Source: JBGSPQ01 sp964346765 (lineage in GTDB: Bacteria > Patescibacteriota > Gracilibacteria > UBA1369). From it: 64,000 nucleotides of DNA. Below, piece after piece: positions 42,134-51,546 of the stretch. The stretch covers positions 1-64,000 of the forward strand of contig CAYFWB010000008.1 in assembly GCA_964346765.1 (NCBI GenBank), read 5' to 3'. The notes under the pieces are model-generated. The model ran no database searches, had not been told where the DNA came from, and saw only the letters and a list, made by a program, of their open reading frames with translations. Each line of letters opens with the position of its first letter. Within the stretch, counting starts at the first letter, position 1. Both the position numbers and the translations under genes were made by a program.

Positions 42134-43057
42134 TTATGGCCGATATTCTCTAATACCTTGCAAAAAATATTTTTTTGACAAAGCGTAATAATATAAAGAC
42201 GAATATCGTCCCTGCGTCATATTTCTAATAAATTTCAACACCGCAATAGACATAGGGTTGGATAATAAATAAAACGCCAACCGTTTTCGAAAAGAAGGCA
42301 CTTTTTTCAGTTCGGGATATTTTTTATGTATCAAATGAGCCGATGCTCCTATGCTTCTCATCCTTTGAGCCATCCCCTCTTCCGTCATCACATGATCATG
42401 ATACCCGATAGCCTTCGGATTATAATAAATTTTTAATCCAACCCTTTTGTGCAACCTGTAACCCAGCTCAATATCTTCCCATCCATAACCCGAAAAAGAA
42501 GGATCAAACGGATATTTTTCAAGTAAAGTGCGCTTTAAAGAAATATTCGAAGTATAAAAAAAATTATAATCGGCCTCCTTTCTACTCTTCAATTTTTCAT
42601 AAGCGAATTGGTGTCCACCGAATCTCCCGAATATTGAAGACCCGTTGGTGAACCAATGCATAAAATGAGTAATTGTAAGCTTTGGATGCCAAAGAATGAG
42701 TCCCAAGACCGCCTCATTTTCGGCACAGTGCCTGAAATGATGTCGAAGATGTTCAGATAAAAAATCTTTTCTTACTATTATATCATCACCGATCAGTACA
42801 ACAATTTCTCCGCATGCATGATCAATGCCGGTATTCCTGGCGACTCCCTGCCCATAATTGTCCTGTATAATATATTTAAAATTCCAGTCTTCTCTCTTAA
42901 AACCACTGGCTACATCTTTTGTTTCATCTCTACTGCCGTCATCAACCACAATAACCTCAAAATCCTTTTTTGCTAAATCTTGCCGCAAAAGAGCACTCAA
43001 ACACTCCTTGAGAACTCTTTTACGGTTATATGTTGGGATTATTACGCTTATTTGCAT
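42134..43057 (-). CDS. Glycosyltransferase family 2
   Basis: GT-A fold inverting transferase. VSVIIPTYNR-like ISVIIPTYNRKRVLKECLSALLRQ opens the protein. VIVVDDGSRDET and the later GDDIIV replacing DxD are donor-site motifs, and GYGWEDIELGYRLHKRG-like sequence (YGWEDIELGYRLHKR) carries the ED catalytic pair. 307 residues is typical. It heads a unit with the solute-binding lipoprotein and the O-antigen ligase-like gene, about 40 bases after ssb. Confidence 0.92.
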   Translation of the reverse strand: MQISVIIPTYNRKRVLKECLSALLRQDLAKKDFEVIVVDDGSRDETKDVASGFKREDWNFKYIIQDNYGQGVARNTGIDHACGEIVVLIGDDIIVRKDFLSEHLRHHFRHCAENEAVLGLILWHPKLTITHFMHWFTNGSSIFGRFGGHQFAYEKLKSRKEADYNFFYTSNISLKRTLLEKYPFDPSFSGYGWEDIELGYRLHKRVGLKIYYNPKAIGYHDHVMTEEGMAQRMRSIGASAHLIHKKYPELKKVPSFRKRLAFYLLSNPMSIAVLKFIRNMTQGRYSSLYYYALSKKYFLQGIREYRP

Positions 43058-43098
43058 ACAACCCCGATTTTAAACTATTTAAGCTTATTGTTAAAGCT

Positions 43099-43476
43099 TT
43101 ATGCTGGTACTTCTTCTAAGTTGACTGTTTGTGTTTCGCCGCTTTTTTTATAAGTAATAAAATTTACACTGTCAGCCACAATTTCGGTCATTAATCTATC
43201 ATTACCTTCTTTATCTTTATACGAATAATTTGAAAGGCGACCTTCCAGATAAACGCCCGATCCTTTTTTAAGATGTTCCGCGCATATTTCTCCAAGCTTT
43301 TTCCAGGCGATTACCCTGTGAAAATCGGCGATTTCTTTTTTCTCGCCTTCCGAGCTGATCCAATCGCGATTTGTAGCGACTTTAAATTTGACAAGATTAT
43401 TGTCGGTGGTTGTCTTTTTGAGTTCCGGATCTGTTGCCAGATACCCCATAAGGATAACCTTGTTTACACTTCTCAT
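43099..43476 (-). CDS. ssb: Single-stranded DNA-binding protein without acidic tip
   Basis: OB-fold SSB. MRSVNKVILMGYLATDPELK, FKVATNRDW, DFHRVIAWKKLGEICAEHLKKGS and VYLEGRLSNYSYKDKEG are canonical. The protein ends at about residue 125, just after the OB fold, with TVNLEEVPA. The disordered linker and the DDDIPF-type acidic tip used to recruit repair proteins are missing. A second, full-length SSB elsewhere cannot be excluded. Confidence 0.94.
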   Translation of the reverse strand: MRSVNKVILMGYLATDPELKKTTTDNNLVKFKVATNRDWISSEGEKKEIADFHRVIAWKKLGEICAEHLKKGSGVYLEGRLSNYSYKDKEGNDRLMTEIVADSVNFITYKKSGETQTVNLEEVPA

Positions 43477-43635
43477 AGTTATGAAGTTATGAAATAAGTG
43501 ACTCTAAAATACAAAAAGAACATTAAGAAAATATTTAATAAAATTTAAAAAAAGGTAAAAATAAAAATACTGAATGAATTGACATTTTATGATTGATAAA
43601 GAAAAATAAAATCCGCTTAACACTAAAGTAGACAA

Positions 43636-44271
43636 ATGTTCAACGGTATAATCAGGAATCTTGGACGCGTAAAAAAAATCGAAGGCGACGAAAAATTAAA
43701 AATTATCACTTTTTCATGTCCAGATTTTTTATACAATAAAAAAGTTGGCGACTCGATAGCGGTGGATGGCGCTTGCCTTACAATCAAAGAAATAAAAGGA
43801 AACATATTTAGCGCCGAAATTATGCCCGAAACTATGACTCACACCAATATAAACGATTATAATACAGATACAATAGTTAACCTGGAACAACCGTTAAAAG
43901 TCGGAGACTTTTTGGATGGACATTATGTCAGCGGGCATGTTGATTATGCGGGACAAATAAAAAATATATCCAAATCGGGATCAGCATTGGATTTATGCGT
44001 CTTCAGCCCTTCAAAATTTCATAAATATTTTGCCGTAAAAGGATCGGTGGCCGTGAACGGAGTTAGCCTGACAATCTCAAAATTACATCCTGATTCGCTT
44101 ACAGTAAGCCTAATCCCGGAAACTGCCAAAAACACCAATCTGGGAACACTGTCACCACAAGACAAGGTCAACATAGAAATCGATATCATCAGCAGATACC
44201 TTGACTCTCTACTGAATAACAAAGAACAAGAAATCACGTACGAATTTTTGAGAGAAAGAAATTTTATTTAA
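43636..44271 (+). CDS. ribE: Riboflavin synthase, alpha-type
   Basis: Dismutates two lumazine molecules to riboflavin. It has two lumazine-binding repeats: repeat 1 opens with MFNGIIRNLGRVKKIEGD and repeat 2 with DGHYVSGHVDYAGQI. SIAVDGACLTI and SVAVNGVSLTI are paired elements of the two barrels. 211 residues is full length. ribH follows after six bases. No FMN riboswitch is visible in the 159-base upstream region. ribB is at the window start. Confidence 0.95.
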   Translation: MFNGIIRNLGRVKKIEGDEKLKIITFSCPDFLYNKKVGDSIAVDGACLTIKEIKGNIFSAEIMPETMTHTNINDYNTDTIVNLEQPLKVGDFLDGHYVSGHVDYAGQIKNISKSGSALDLCVFSPSKFHKYFAVKGSVAVNGVSLTISKLHPDSLTVSLIPETAKNTNLGTLSPQDKVNIEIDIISRYLDSLLNNKEQEITYEFLRERNFI

Positions 44272-44277
44272 TTTATA

Positions 44278-44739
44278 ATGAAACTTGACTCAGGAACAAA
44301 AAAAGAACTTAACGCCAATGATTTTAAAATAGCCGTAATTATAAGCATGTACAATTTTTCAATCGGAAAAATGATATTAAATTCATGCGTGGGGTATCTT
44401 AAAAAAGCGACAGCGGAGGTCGAAATTATAAAGGTTCCCGGGGCTCTTGAAATACCGTTTGCGGCCTCAAAACTGGTAAAATACAATAAATTCGACGCGT
44501 TAATAGCTCTCGGTATTGTAATCAAAGGCGAAACTCTTCACTTTGAACTGGTCAGCTATGAATCTCACCGCGCATTAATGGACATAGGTCTACAATATGA
44601 GATACCGATAATTTTTGGTATAATATGCGCGAATAATAAAAAACAGGCGCTGGAAAGAGCTTCATCCGATAAATTGGATAAAGGAAAAGAATTCGCCATC
44701 GCCGCCATCGAAATGGCTCAACTAAATAACCAAAAATAA
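44278..44739 (+). CDS. ribH: 6,7-dimethyl-8-ribityllumazine synthase
   Basis: Condenses dihydroxybutanone phosphate with the pyrimidine intermediate. IIKVPGALEIPFAASKL and ALGIVIKGETLHFELVS (G-E-T-x-H-F-E) are diagnostic active-site blocks, and 153 residues is typical. It lies between ribE and pgk with one base to the pgk start. The three genes are likely one transcript. Confidence 0.95.
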   Translation: MKLDSGTKKELNANDFKIAVIISMYNFSIGKMILNSCVGYLKKATAEVEIIKVPGALEIPFAASKLVKYNKFDALIALGIVIKGETLHFELVSYESHRALMDIGLQYEIPIIFGIICANNKKQALERASSDKLDKGKEFAIAAIEMAQLNNQK

Positions 44740-44740
44740 C

Positions 44741-45922
44741 ATGATCAAATCAATCAGAACCGCCGACACGCAAAGCAAAAAAGTACTGGTAAGAGTGGAT
44801 TATAACGTCCCTCTGGAAAACAACAAAGTTGCCGACGACACGAGAATCATGGCAACAATATCGACTTTACAGCATCTTTTAACGGACAATGCGAAAATAA
44901 TTCTTGTTACACATTTGGGAAGACCCAAAGGTAAAATTGTGGACGAATTAAAGCTGGGGCCTGTTGCTACCAGACTTTCTGAAATCATAGGCAAGCCCGT
45001 GGAGAAACTTAATGATTGCATTGGACCGGAGGTGAAGAAAAAAATTGATGAAATGAAATCGGGAGACATAGTTCTTTTAGAAAACGTCAGGTTTCATAAA
45101 GAAGAAGAGGAAAACGATCCCGCTTTCGCCAAACAACTTGCCGATCTCGCCGACGCGTATATTGTCGAATCGTTCGGTACATCGCATCGAAAACATGCCT
45201 CAACTTTCGGTGTCGCAAAGTATCTGCCCGCGTTTGCCGGATTTTTAATGGAAAAAGAAGTCAGAACACTTTCCGAAATCATGAAAAACACACCAAAACC
45301 CTTAACTCTTATTGTGGGGGGTGCGAAAATCGACACAAAAATCGGTGTTATAAAAAACTTCCTTAACAAAGCCGACTATTTTTTAATCGGCGGCGGACTT
45401 GCCAATACGTTTCTTGCGGCTCAAGGATACAATATTGGCAAATCCCTTTACGAAAAAGACAAACTTGACGTGGCACAAGAAATCATGATGGAAGCCGAAG
45501 TATTAAAAGACAATTTTGTGTTACCCAAAGACTCTATCGTTTCTGATTCAATCGAAGAAAATACTCCTAATCTGGATCTGCCTGTCTCTGATGTCATAGG
45601 AGACATGATGATACTTGATCTTGGAAAATTATCACGTCAAGAATTTACCAAAGTTATCAGTCAGTCCAAAACAATTATTTGGAACGGACCAATGGGATTG
45701 TTTGAAAAAGAACCCTATAGTCACGGTACAAAAGCTATTGCACGGGCAGTGGCCGGTGCTCGTCACGCCAAAACAATAATAGGTGGCGGCGACACTATAG
45801 AAGCATTGAAAGGCTTTGGTATAAATCTTAATTCATTCACTCATGTTTCTACCGGCGGCGGAGCCATGCTCGAGTTCCTTCAAGGCACCGAACTGCCCGG
45901 AGTCCAAATCATCAACGACTAA
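44741..45922 (+). CDS. pgk: Phosphoglycerate kinase
   Basis: ATP-forming glycolytic enzyme. The substrate-binding RVDYNVPL, THLGRPKGK and RFHKEEE-type basic patch are in the N-lobe. The C-lobe shows GGAKIDTKIGVI, NGPMGLFE and GGGDTIEALKGFG for nucleotide binding. 393 residues is full length. It is cotranscribed with ribE-ribH, an unusual pairing. Its stop overlaps the convergent ATPase gene by four bases. Confidence 0.97.
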   Translation: MIKSIRTADTQSKKVLVRVDYNVPLENNKVADDTRIMATISTLQHLLTDNAKIILVTHLGRPKGKIVDELKLGPVATRLSEIIGKPVEKLNDCIGPEVKKKIDEMKSGDIVLLENVRFHKEEEENDPAFAKQLADLADAYIVESFGTSHRKHASTFGVAKYLPAFAGFLMEKEVRTLSEIMKNTPKPLTLIVGGAKIDTKIGVIKNFLNKADYFLIGGGLANTFLAAQGYNIGKSLYEKDKLDVAQEIMMEAEVLKDNFVLPKDSIVSDSIEENTPNLDLPVSDVIGDMMILDLGKLSRQEFTKVISQSKTIIWNGPMGLFEKEPYSHGTKAIARAVAGARHAKTIIGGGDTIEALKGFGINLNSFTHVSTGGGAMLEFLQGTELPGVQIIND

Positions 45923-48621
45923 CTATGTTTTTTATCGCTTTTAGCAAAACCGGAAGATTTCATTTTTTTCTTACCGTCGGAAGAAGGTAAAACTTCTTTC
46001 TTAACGGTCTCACTCCAACGCCTAATCTTATCCTCAACTACTTCCCTTGGAGTCGAATACCTTTCCCTCGCCAATTTTATAACTTTATCCCGTCTCCCCT
46101 TCTCAAACGTTAATTCCGGAGGAGGTAGCGTATCCAATGAAAAAGTCTTTGACGGCATACCGTCGATCAACAATCTGGTATATGCCGAAAACTTACTTAA
46201 CGAAACAAGATCATTGGGTAAAACTTCTTCACCGTATTGCCCCGATATATACTCGGCGTCATCAAATCCCACCTGAAATGAAAATATGGTGCCCACATTA
46301 CCAAACACAGCGTCTCTTACCTCGTCCGGCATCTGCGCGATATATTGATTAGCCATCGTAAGATTCAACTTATATTTTCTGGCCTCCGATAAAATAGTGG
46401 CAAAAGAATCAGTAGCAAAATTCTGAAACTCATCCACATACAAATAAAAATCTTTACGGTCTTTTTCAGGTATACTGGCACGACTCATAGCATCCAGCTG
46501 AAACTTAGTAATCATCATGGCTCCCAACAAAGAAGATATATCCTCACCGATTTTCCCCTTGGAAAGATTAACTATCACAATTTTCCCTTTATCCATGGCA
46601 AATCTTAAGTCAACAGCACTTTTCGGTTGTCCCAGGATATTACGCATAATGGGTGATGACAAAAACTGACCCACTTTGTTCAAAATAGGAGAAATCGCTT
46701 CTATCCTCTGTCTTGGCTCCATTTTTTCAAACTCATCCTCCCAGAAGCGTTTAACAATCGGATCTGAAATTTTTCTGACAACACGCCCCCTAAACTGACT
46801 GTCCTGCAAAATTCGTGGTATACCCAGCATTGTGGTTCCCGGATATTCCAATAAGGACAAAATAGTATTCCTTAAAATATGTTCCAGCCTTGGTCCCCAA
46901 CTGTCGCCGTAAATCTTCTTAAAAATCCCCACCAAACCTGAACATACTATACTATTAAGCGATGGATCAATATTCTCCAACATATTGAAAGCCACCGGGA
47001 AATTCCTATCGGCGGGGTCAAAAATAACAACTTCATTGGTACGATGCGACGGCACGAAATCCAACACCGCGTCAGCCAAATCACCGTGTGGATCAATAAC
47101 CGCCACTCCCCTTCCCCCCATTATATCGGAATAAATCATATTCTCCAGCAACGTCGATTTACCCATACCGGTTTTACCTATTATGTACATATGCCTTCGT
47201 CTGTCAGGTGTCTTGATTCCAAATGTCTGATCACTCCCCCTGAAATTCGTCTTTCCGAGAATAGTAAGTTCATCTTCCTTTAATTTTTCCGGTGTCGGCA
47301 AATCACCAGGTGGTTCCAATCTTTTTGATCTCACCCAATATATATTGGGGGTGGTAACCGTCACGTTCGGCAAATGATAAACCGTTGCCAACTCTTCTAC
47401 ATTCAATACAAAACCGTTATTAATTTCACGATTCCTGAACCGCTTGACAGCTTCTTCACCTTTCGTAAATTCGCTGATCATAAAACCGTTAAGCTGGGGG
47501 ATATTAAACTGCTTAAACGACCCCGCTATTTCCCTTAATTTAACCATGGCGACCTCTTTATTCGCGTCCTTCGGCACATATACGATTCTTAAATTAGCTT
47601 CGTACAGAAGCTTCCCGACCTTATCAATTGCGGCGACCATCGCCGTTTCACGATCGTGGGACTTAGACATTTGTTCTTCAACTCCCTCATTATCTTTACC
47701 TGCTAATGTACTTACCTTACCTGCCTTTACCCCCTGCAATGCGAAACTCCAATATACAGGAAACAAAAGAATCCTGACAAACTTATTTCTGGTACAATAT
47801 GCTTTGGCGTACAATTTTTGAAACTTCTCAATATTCAAAAAAACACCTTTCTTTATTATCTTTATACATTTAGTAAAAACAACACGCCATTTATCCTGCA
47901 AAGGCCTGACCACTATCTGAATCCATGCCTGCTCGTCGGGATCGTTAAATTTTGCCAACGAGGAAGTAATGGCTGCCAATGGATCAAGAACCACCTTTGC
48001 CATTTTATCTTCAAACTGGGGATATCTTTTAATCGGATAAATATCGGCATCATTAAGAACCAAATCAACCCCCACCGCATATTTAAAATCATCAATCTTT
48101 AAATAATCCCTTTCGATTTTTTTATCAAGAATCTGTTCGGATTTAACGACCGAAGTAACCGATGAAACACTTTCCGTCTGTTTCATAGCCTCTCCTTCGC
48201 ATACTTCAACTTGACCGGGACTGCAATAATCTACAACCTCCGTGATCTCAACACTCGGATATTGAGCATAAATCTGCCCTTCGACCAAATTCCTAAGTTT
48301 TACCGGAAAATGTACGTAAAAACGTATACTCCTTTCCACGTTGGCTATTTCAAAACTGATTCTATCAACATTTTTACCGCGCAACCTGTCCCAAAATGAT
48401 AATTCATAAGAAATACCGTGAATAGTGGAAAAAATTTGCTCCGCCACAATCGGGCCCGTTTCATTATCGCGCGCAACTCTTACAGAAACAGTCATCATCG
48501 GTTCCTTTAAAACACATTTTTTTTGCGAATAAGCTATATAAACTTCCATCAAAACGCGTAACAAAAGAACTCCCGTCAGAACCAAGATCAAATTCAATAT
48601 AATATTTACAACTTCCATCAA
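45919..48621 (-). CDS. Type IV secretion-type ATPase (TraD/TrwB/VirB4-like), membrane-anchored
   Basis: 900 residues. An N-terminal transmembrane helix (about 5-28) and a roughly 430-residue N-domain precede an HerA/FtsK-like ATPase with Walker A IIGKTGMGKST (near 480), VIDPHGDLAD, and the Walker B region YLYVDEFQNFATDSF followed by EARKYKLNLTMANQ. The last 70 residues are basic. It resembles T4SS coupling-type ATPases common in CPR genomes. Only the pilin-like gene at 10 kb could be a partner in this window. Its role in DNA transfer, pili or secretion is inferred. Confidence 0.85.
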   Translation of the reverse strand: MMEVVNIILNLILVLTGVLLLRVLMEVYIAYSQKKCVLKEPMMTVSVRVARDNETGPIVAEQIFSTIHGISYELSFWDRLRGKNVDRISFEIANVERSIRFYVHFPVKLRNLVEGQIYAQYPSVEITEVVDYCSPGQVEVCEGEAMKQTESVSSVTSVVKSEQILDKKIERDYLKIDDFKYAVGVDLVLNDADIYPIKRYPQFEDKMAKVVLDPLAAITSSLAKFNDPDEQAWIQIVVRPLQDKWRVVFTKCIKIIKKGVFLNIEKFQKLYAKAYCTRNKFVRILLFPVYWSFALQGVKAGKVSTLAGKDNEGVEEQMSKSHDRETAMVAAIDKVGKLLYEANLRIVYVPKDANKEVAMVKLREIAGSFKQFNIPQLNGFMISEFTKGEEAVKRFRNREINNGFVLNVEELATVYHLPNVTVTTPNIYWVRSKRLEPPGDLPTPEKLKEDELTILGKTNFRGSDQTFGIKTPDRRRHMYIIGKTGMGKSTLLENMIYSDIMGGRGVAVIDPHGDLADAVLDFVPSHRTNEVVIFDPADRNFPVAFNMLENIDPSLNSIVCSGLVGIFKKIYGDSWGPRLEHILRNTILSLLEYPGTTMLGIPRILQDSQFRGRVVRKISDPIVKRFWEDEFEKMEPRQRIEAISPILNKVGQFLSSPIMRNILGQPKSAVDLRFAMDKGKIVIVNLSKGKIGEDISSLLGAMMITKFQLDAMSRASIPEKDRKDFYLYVDEFQNFATDSFATILSEARKYKLNLTMANQYIAQMPDEVRDAVFGNVGTIFSFQVGFDDAEYISGQYGEEVLPNDLVSLSKFSAYTRLLIDGMPSKTFSLDTLPPPELTFEKGRRDKVIKLARERYSTPREVVEDKIRRWSETVKKEVLPSSDGKKKMKSSGFAKSDKKHS

Positions 48622-48693
48622 TAAAAAATATATTCTTAGCTAATTATAGCTAAAAAAACGTTATAAATAAATAAATTATTAGTTAAAACCTTA

Positions 48694-49137
48694 CTAAATT
48701 CTATCTAGATATTTTTCCAAAATCACCTTGGCGGCAATCTCATGATCCGAATGTCTTGCGTCAAAATGCATATCAGATACCAAACCGGATAATTTTTCAG
48801 CTTCAAATGTGGAAAAAGATTCATCTTCAAAAACCAGATCAATCTCTAAATCACGGTTTTTCAAATACTCTATCAGTGAACGCCCCAAGCGCTTCATTCT
48901 CTGTGCCTGAGCAGACTCTTCTCTTTGAGGGCCATATGGCACGCCAAAAACAACCGTATTAATTTTTTCTTCAACACATAAGCGATAAATCTTCTCAAAA
49001 ATATCGGTTAATTTTCCGCCTCCCTTAACTACTCCCCGCATAAAAACAACATTGCTACTATCCGAAACGGCTATACCAACGTTTTTCGAACCAAAATCTA
49101 TTCCCAAATATTTATTTTTCTTCACCTTTAACCTCAA
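48694..49137 (-). CDS. ruvX: RuvX/YqgF-family Holliday junction resolvase-like protein
   Basis: RNase H-like protein of about 147 residues, implicated in Holliday junction resolution and 16S rRNA 5-prime maturation. LGIDFGSKNVGIAVSD (11-26) carries the first Asp, FEDESFSTFEAE is the middle acidic motif and ARHSDHEIAAKVIL contains the C-terminal Asp. The ATG lies 26 bases inside the rplI 3-prime end. A GTG four codons later would shorten the overlap to 14. The two are translationally linked in either case. Confidence 0.9.
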   Translation of the reverse strand: MRLKVKKNKYLGIDFGSKNVGIAVSDSSNVVFMRGVVKGGGKLTDIFEKIYRLCVEEKINTVVFGVPYGPQREESAQAQRMKRLGRSLIEYLKNRDLEIDLVFEDESFSTFEAEKLSGLVSDMHFDARHSDHEIAAKVILEKYLDRI

Positions 49138-49561
49138 GTTTTATTGTAGCTTCAGCTCCCTCTGCAATCTTAAGCGGAACTTCATGAACACCTATGGTTT
49201 TAATATGTTCCGGCATGATAATATGGCTTTTTTCTAGTCTCACTTTAGTAGCGCCTTCCAAAACATCTGCAACCTCTTTTTCCGTTATTGAACCGTATAA
49301 TTTATCACCGGTCGCTTTGGCATTGATAACTACGACCTTTCCATCTATTTTTTTAACCACTTCTTTTGCCTCTTCAAGCAGGCGTTCTTTTTGAATAACT
49401 GCGTTTTTCCTCATTTTTTCAGCCTGTTTTTTTACAGCTCCAGAGGCCATTACCGCGATTTTTCTGGGAGCAAGAAAATTCTTAAAATAACCCTCTTTCA
49501 CATTTTTAATCTCACCTTTTCGGGCCACGCCTGACACATTTTGTAAAAACAATACTTCCAT
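49112..49561 (-). CDS. rplI: 50S ribosomal protein L9
   Basis: MEVLFLQNVSGVARKGEIKNVKEGYFKNFLAP is the N-terminal L9 domain (read in short blocks: VSGVARKGEIKNVKEGY), followed by the connecting helix rich in K/E and the C-terminal domain with GDKLYGSITEKEVADVL. 149 residues is normal. Its end overlaps ruvX. The unit is read in the order secG, OppA-like, rplI, ruvX. Confidence 0.97.
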   Translation of the reverse strand: MEVLFLQNVSGVARKGEIKNVKEGYFKNFLAPRKIAVMASGAVKKQAEKMRKNAVIQKERLLEEAKEVVKKIDGKVVVINAKATGDKLYGSITEKEVADVLEGATKVRLEKSHIIMPEHIKTIGVHEVPLKIAEGAEATIKLEVKGEEK

Positions 49562-49632
49562 ATCGATTTAATTAAATATTAGCTGTCTTTTTATAATTTA
49601 AATATACTAAAAAGTAAAGTTCCTAACCAAAA

Positions 49633-51315
49633 CTAATCACATTTAATGCACCAATTAGCTATATCCACAAACCTGTCACTGGGATAAGCAAGATTCTGCA
49701 GTTCAATATTTTTTACTTTATTATCGGTCGCGAAAGTATAACTTGGTCTGTACATAAATATCGCCGGCACATCTTCCGAAATTTCTTTTGCAAGATCTTC
49801 TAACAATTCTTCTTTTTCATCCTGATCAAACGTTTTTCTTATCTTTTCAATCAGACTGTCAGCCGCGAAACTCTTATAATTCGACAAATTTAGACCATTA
49901 CCATCAGCCTGACTAGAATGCCAATACGAATAAGTGTCCAGATTATAGCCAAGACTTTCACCCGTTAACAAAAGATCGTAATCTCTGTTCTGTACCCGTT
50001 GACCAAATTCATCGACACCAACGTACTGCACTTCAATCTCTACACCGATCTTTTTCCATGAATCCGCAAGAAAATTAACAACGGCTTCAATATCATCCGC
50101 TGAAGAAGTCCCCTGCTCAAGCTGCCTGACCAGCATTACAAACCTCAAATTTTCACCTTCGGACGTTTTTCTATATCCATTTTCTTCCGAATCGTCATAT
50201 TTATAACCGCTATCAAATAAAGCTCCGTTAGCCTCTTCAACATTTGATTGATAAAGCCATTCACTTTGATCAAGTTCCATTAACGGTGTATCAACGACAG
50301 TCTTATTATGTAATGTTTCTAAAAGTTTTGTCTTGTCTATAGCTTTTTGCATAGCGATTCTAACCTTTTCCTTCTGTAAAACATCATTGTTCATATTAAT
50401 AAAAACCGCCGTGTATTGCGGTAATTCATAACTTATAAACCAAAAACGATTACTCTCTTCAATTTCAGACATAATTTCTTTCGGTACTTTGGCAATCACG
50501 TTTACAGTGCCTTTTTCCTGAGCCAGCAGATCGCTGGCCATGTAAACATGAAATCTAATATTTTCAATACTTGGCATCTTGCCAAAATAATCCTCATTTA
50601 AAGTCAAAAAAAATCTCTGCCTACCATCATCCGTAGACTCAACGGCCTGTTGTACTTTATAAGGCCCCGTCCCAATCGGCTGTAAATTGAACTGATCCTG
50701 GGGTAAATCCATGACCGCCGTATCCTGAAGCAAATGTTTCGGTAAAACTCCGACATTCAAATTAGTAATAAAAAAAGAATTTGGTTTATTTAAGACAAAT
50801 TCCACAGTACTCTCATCGGTCTTCTTGATTTCAACACCGTCAAAATTGGCTTTTATTACAGGATTCTGAAAATCTTCATTTTGAATAATATCGTGATATG
50901 TGAAATAAACATCGTCGGCTGTCAAAGCTTCTCCGTCATGCCAAAAAATATTATCTTTCAGCTTAAACGTGTAAACAGTACCTTCTTCATTGATCGACAA
51001 ATTAGCAAGATCACCGACAAAAGCTCCCAAGTCCGGATCATATTTTGTTAATCCGTTAAAAATCAACCCTGAGACTTCCCTGTTAGCGTCCGAAAAATCC
51101 ACATATAATGGATTTAAAATAACCGGTTTATCGGAAACCAATCCTTCCGTGTAAGTACCTCCTTCATCCGTAAACAACCCCGGGTTTCTAAAAAAATCAA
51201 CAGCGCTGTGACCGATCAAACCGAGCACCAAAATACCCAGAACCAGACTTATAACCTTTTCTTCAATGCTATATAAACGCAACACTCTAAGGAGCGTCTT
51301 CCATTGAAAAGCCAT
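49633..51315 (-). CDS. Peptide-type (family 5) solute-binding protein with N-terminal membrane anchor
   Basis: OppA-like protein of 560 residues. The region TYTEGLVSDKPVILNPLYVD and the signature YTFKLKDNIFWHDGEALTADDVYFTY (read as KLKDNIFWHDGE) match SBP_bac_5. Residues about 22-40 form a single uncleaved-looking transmembrane helix, and no lipobox Cys follows. No opp permease or ATPase genes are nearby. It sits between secG and rplI, so it may be a membrane-tethered peptide-binding protein used with distant permeases. Confidence 0.85.
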   Translation of the reverse strand: MAFQWKTLLRVLRLYSIEEKVISLVLGILVLGLIGHSAVDFFRNPGLFTDEGGTYTEGLVSDKPVILNPLYVDFSDANREVSGLIFNGLTKYDPDLGAFVGDLANLSINEEGTVYTFKLKDNIFWHDGEALTADDVYFTYHDIIQNEDFQNPVIKANFDGVEIKKTDESTVEFVLNKPNSFFITNLNVGVLPKHLLQDTAVMDLPQDQFNLQPIGTGPYKVQQAVESTDDGRQRFFLTLNEDYFGKMPSIENIRFHVYMASDLLAQEKGTVNVIAKVPKEIMSEIEESNRFWFISYELPQYTAVFINMNNDVLQKEKVRIAMQKAIDKTKLLETLHNKTVVDTPLMELDQSEWLYQSNVEEANGALFDSGYKYDDSEENGYRKTSEGENLRFVMLVRQLEQGTSSADDIEAVVNFLADSWKKIGVEIEVQYVGVDEFGQRVQNRDYDLLLTGESLGYNLDTYSYWHSSQADGNGLNLSNYKSFAADSLIEKIRKTFDQDEKEELLEDLAKEISEDVPAIFMYRPSYTFATDNKVKNIELQNLAYPSDRFVDIANWCIKCD

Positions 51316-51323
51316 GATTTAAT

Positions 51324-51545
51324 TTAGGGAACAAAAATAAACGAAAGAGAAAGCAAAACAAACATTATGCCCAATATAATCGAAGCCTTATAAACCACTT
51401 TTTCCGCCCCTCTTTTTGTGGACTGAACAGTTGTATCCTGACCTCCCAACGCCCCGGAAAGTCCGGACCCCTTATTTTGGACAAGTACCGAAATGATAAA
51501 CAGTACCGAAACGATGAGTTGAATAACAATTAAAGCTGATCTCAT
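51324..51545 (-). CDS. secG: Protein translocase subunit SecG
   Basis: Small two-helix component of SecYEG. The helix IVIQLIVSVLFIISVLVQ is followed by the canonical loop QNKGSGLSGALGG and a second helix near the end (73 residues). The ORF can be read 16 codons further upstream, but the ATG at 51545 gives the family N-terminus and lies one base after the holin-like gene stop. Confidence 0.92.
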   Translation of the reverse strand: MRSALIVIQLIVSVLFIISVLVQNKGSGLSGALGGQDTTVQSTKRGAEKVVYKASIILGIMFVLLSLSFIFVP

Positions 51546-51546
51546 A

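Noticed and set aside
43477..43635. FMN riboswitch upstream of ribE.
   Set aside because: None of the conserved AGGGGC-type or other RFN blocks is present. The region is A/T-rich with no long stems.
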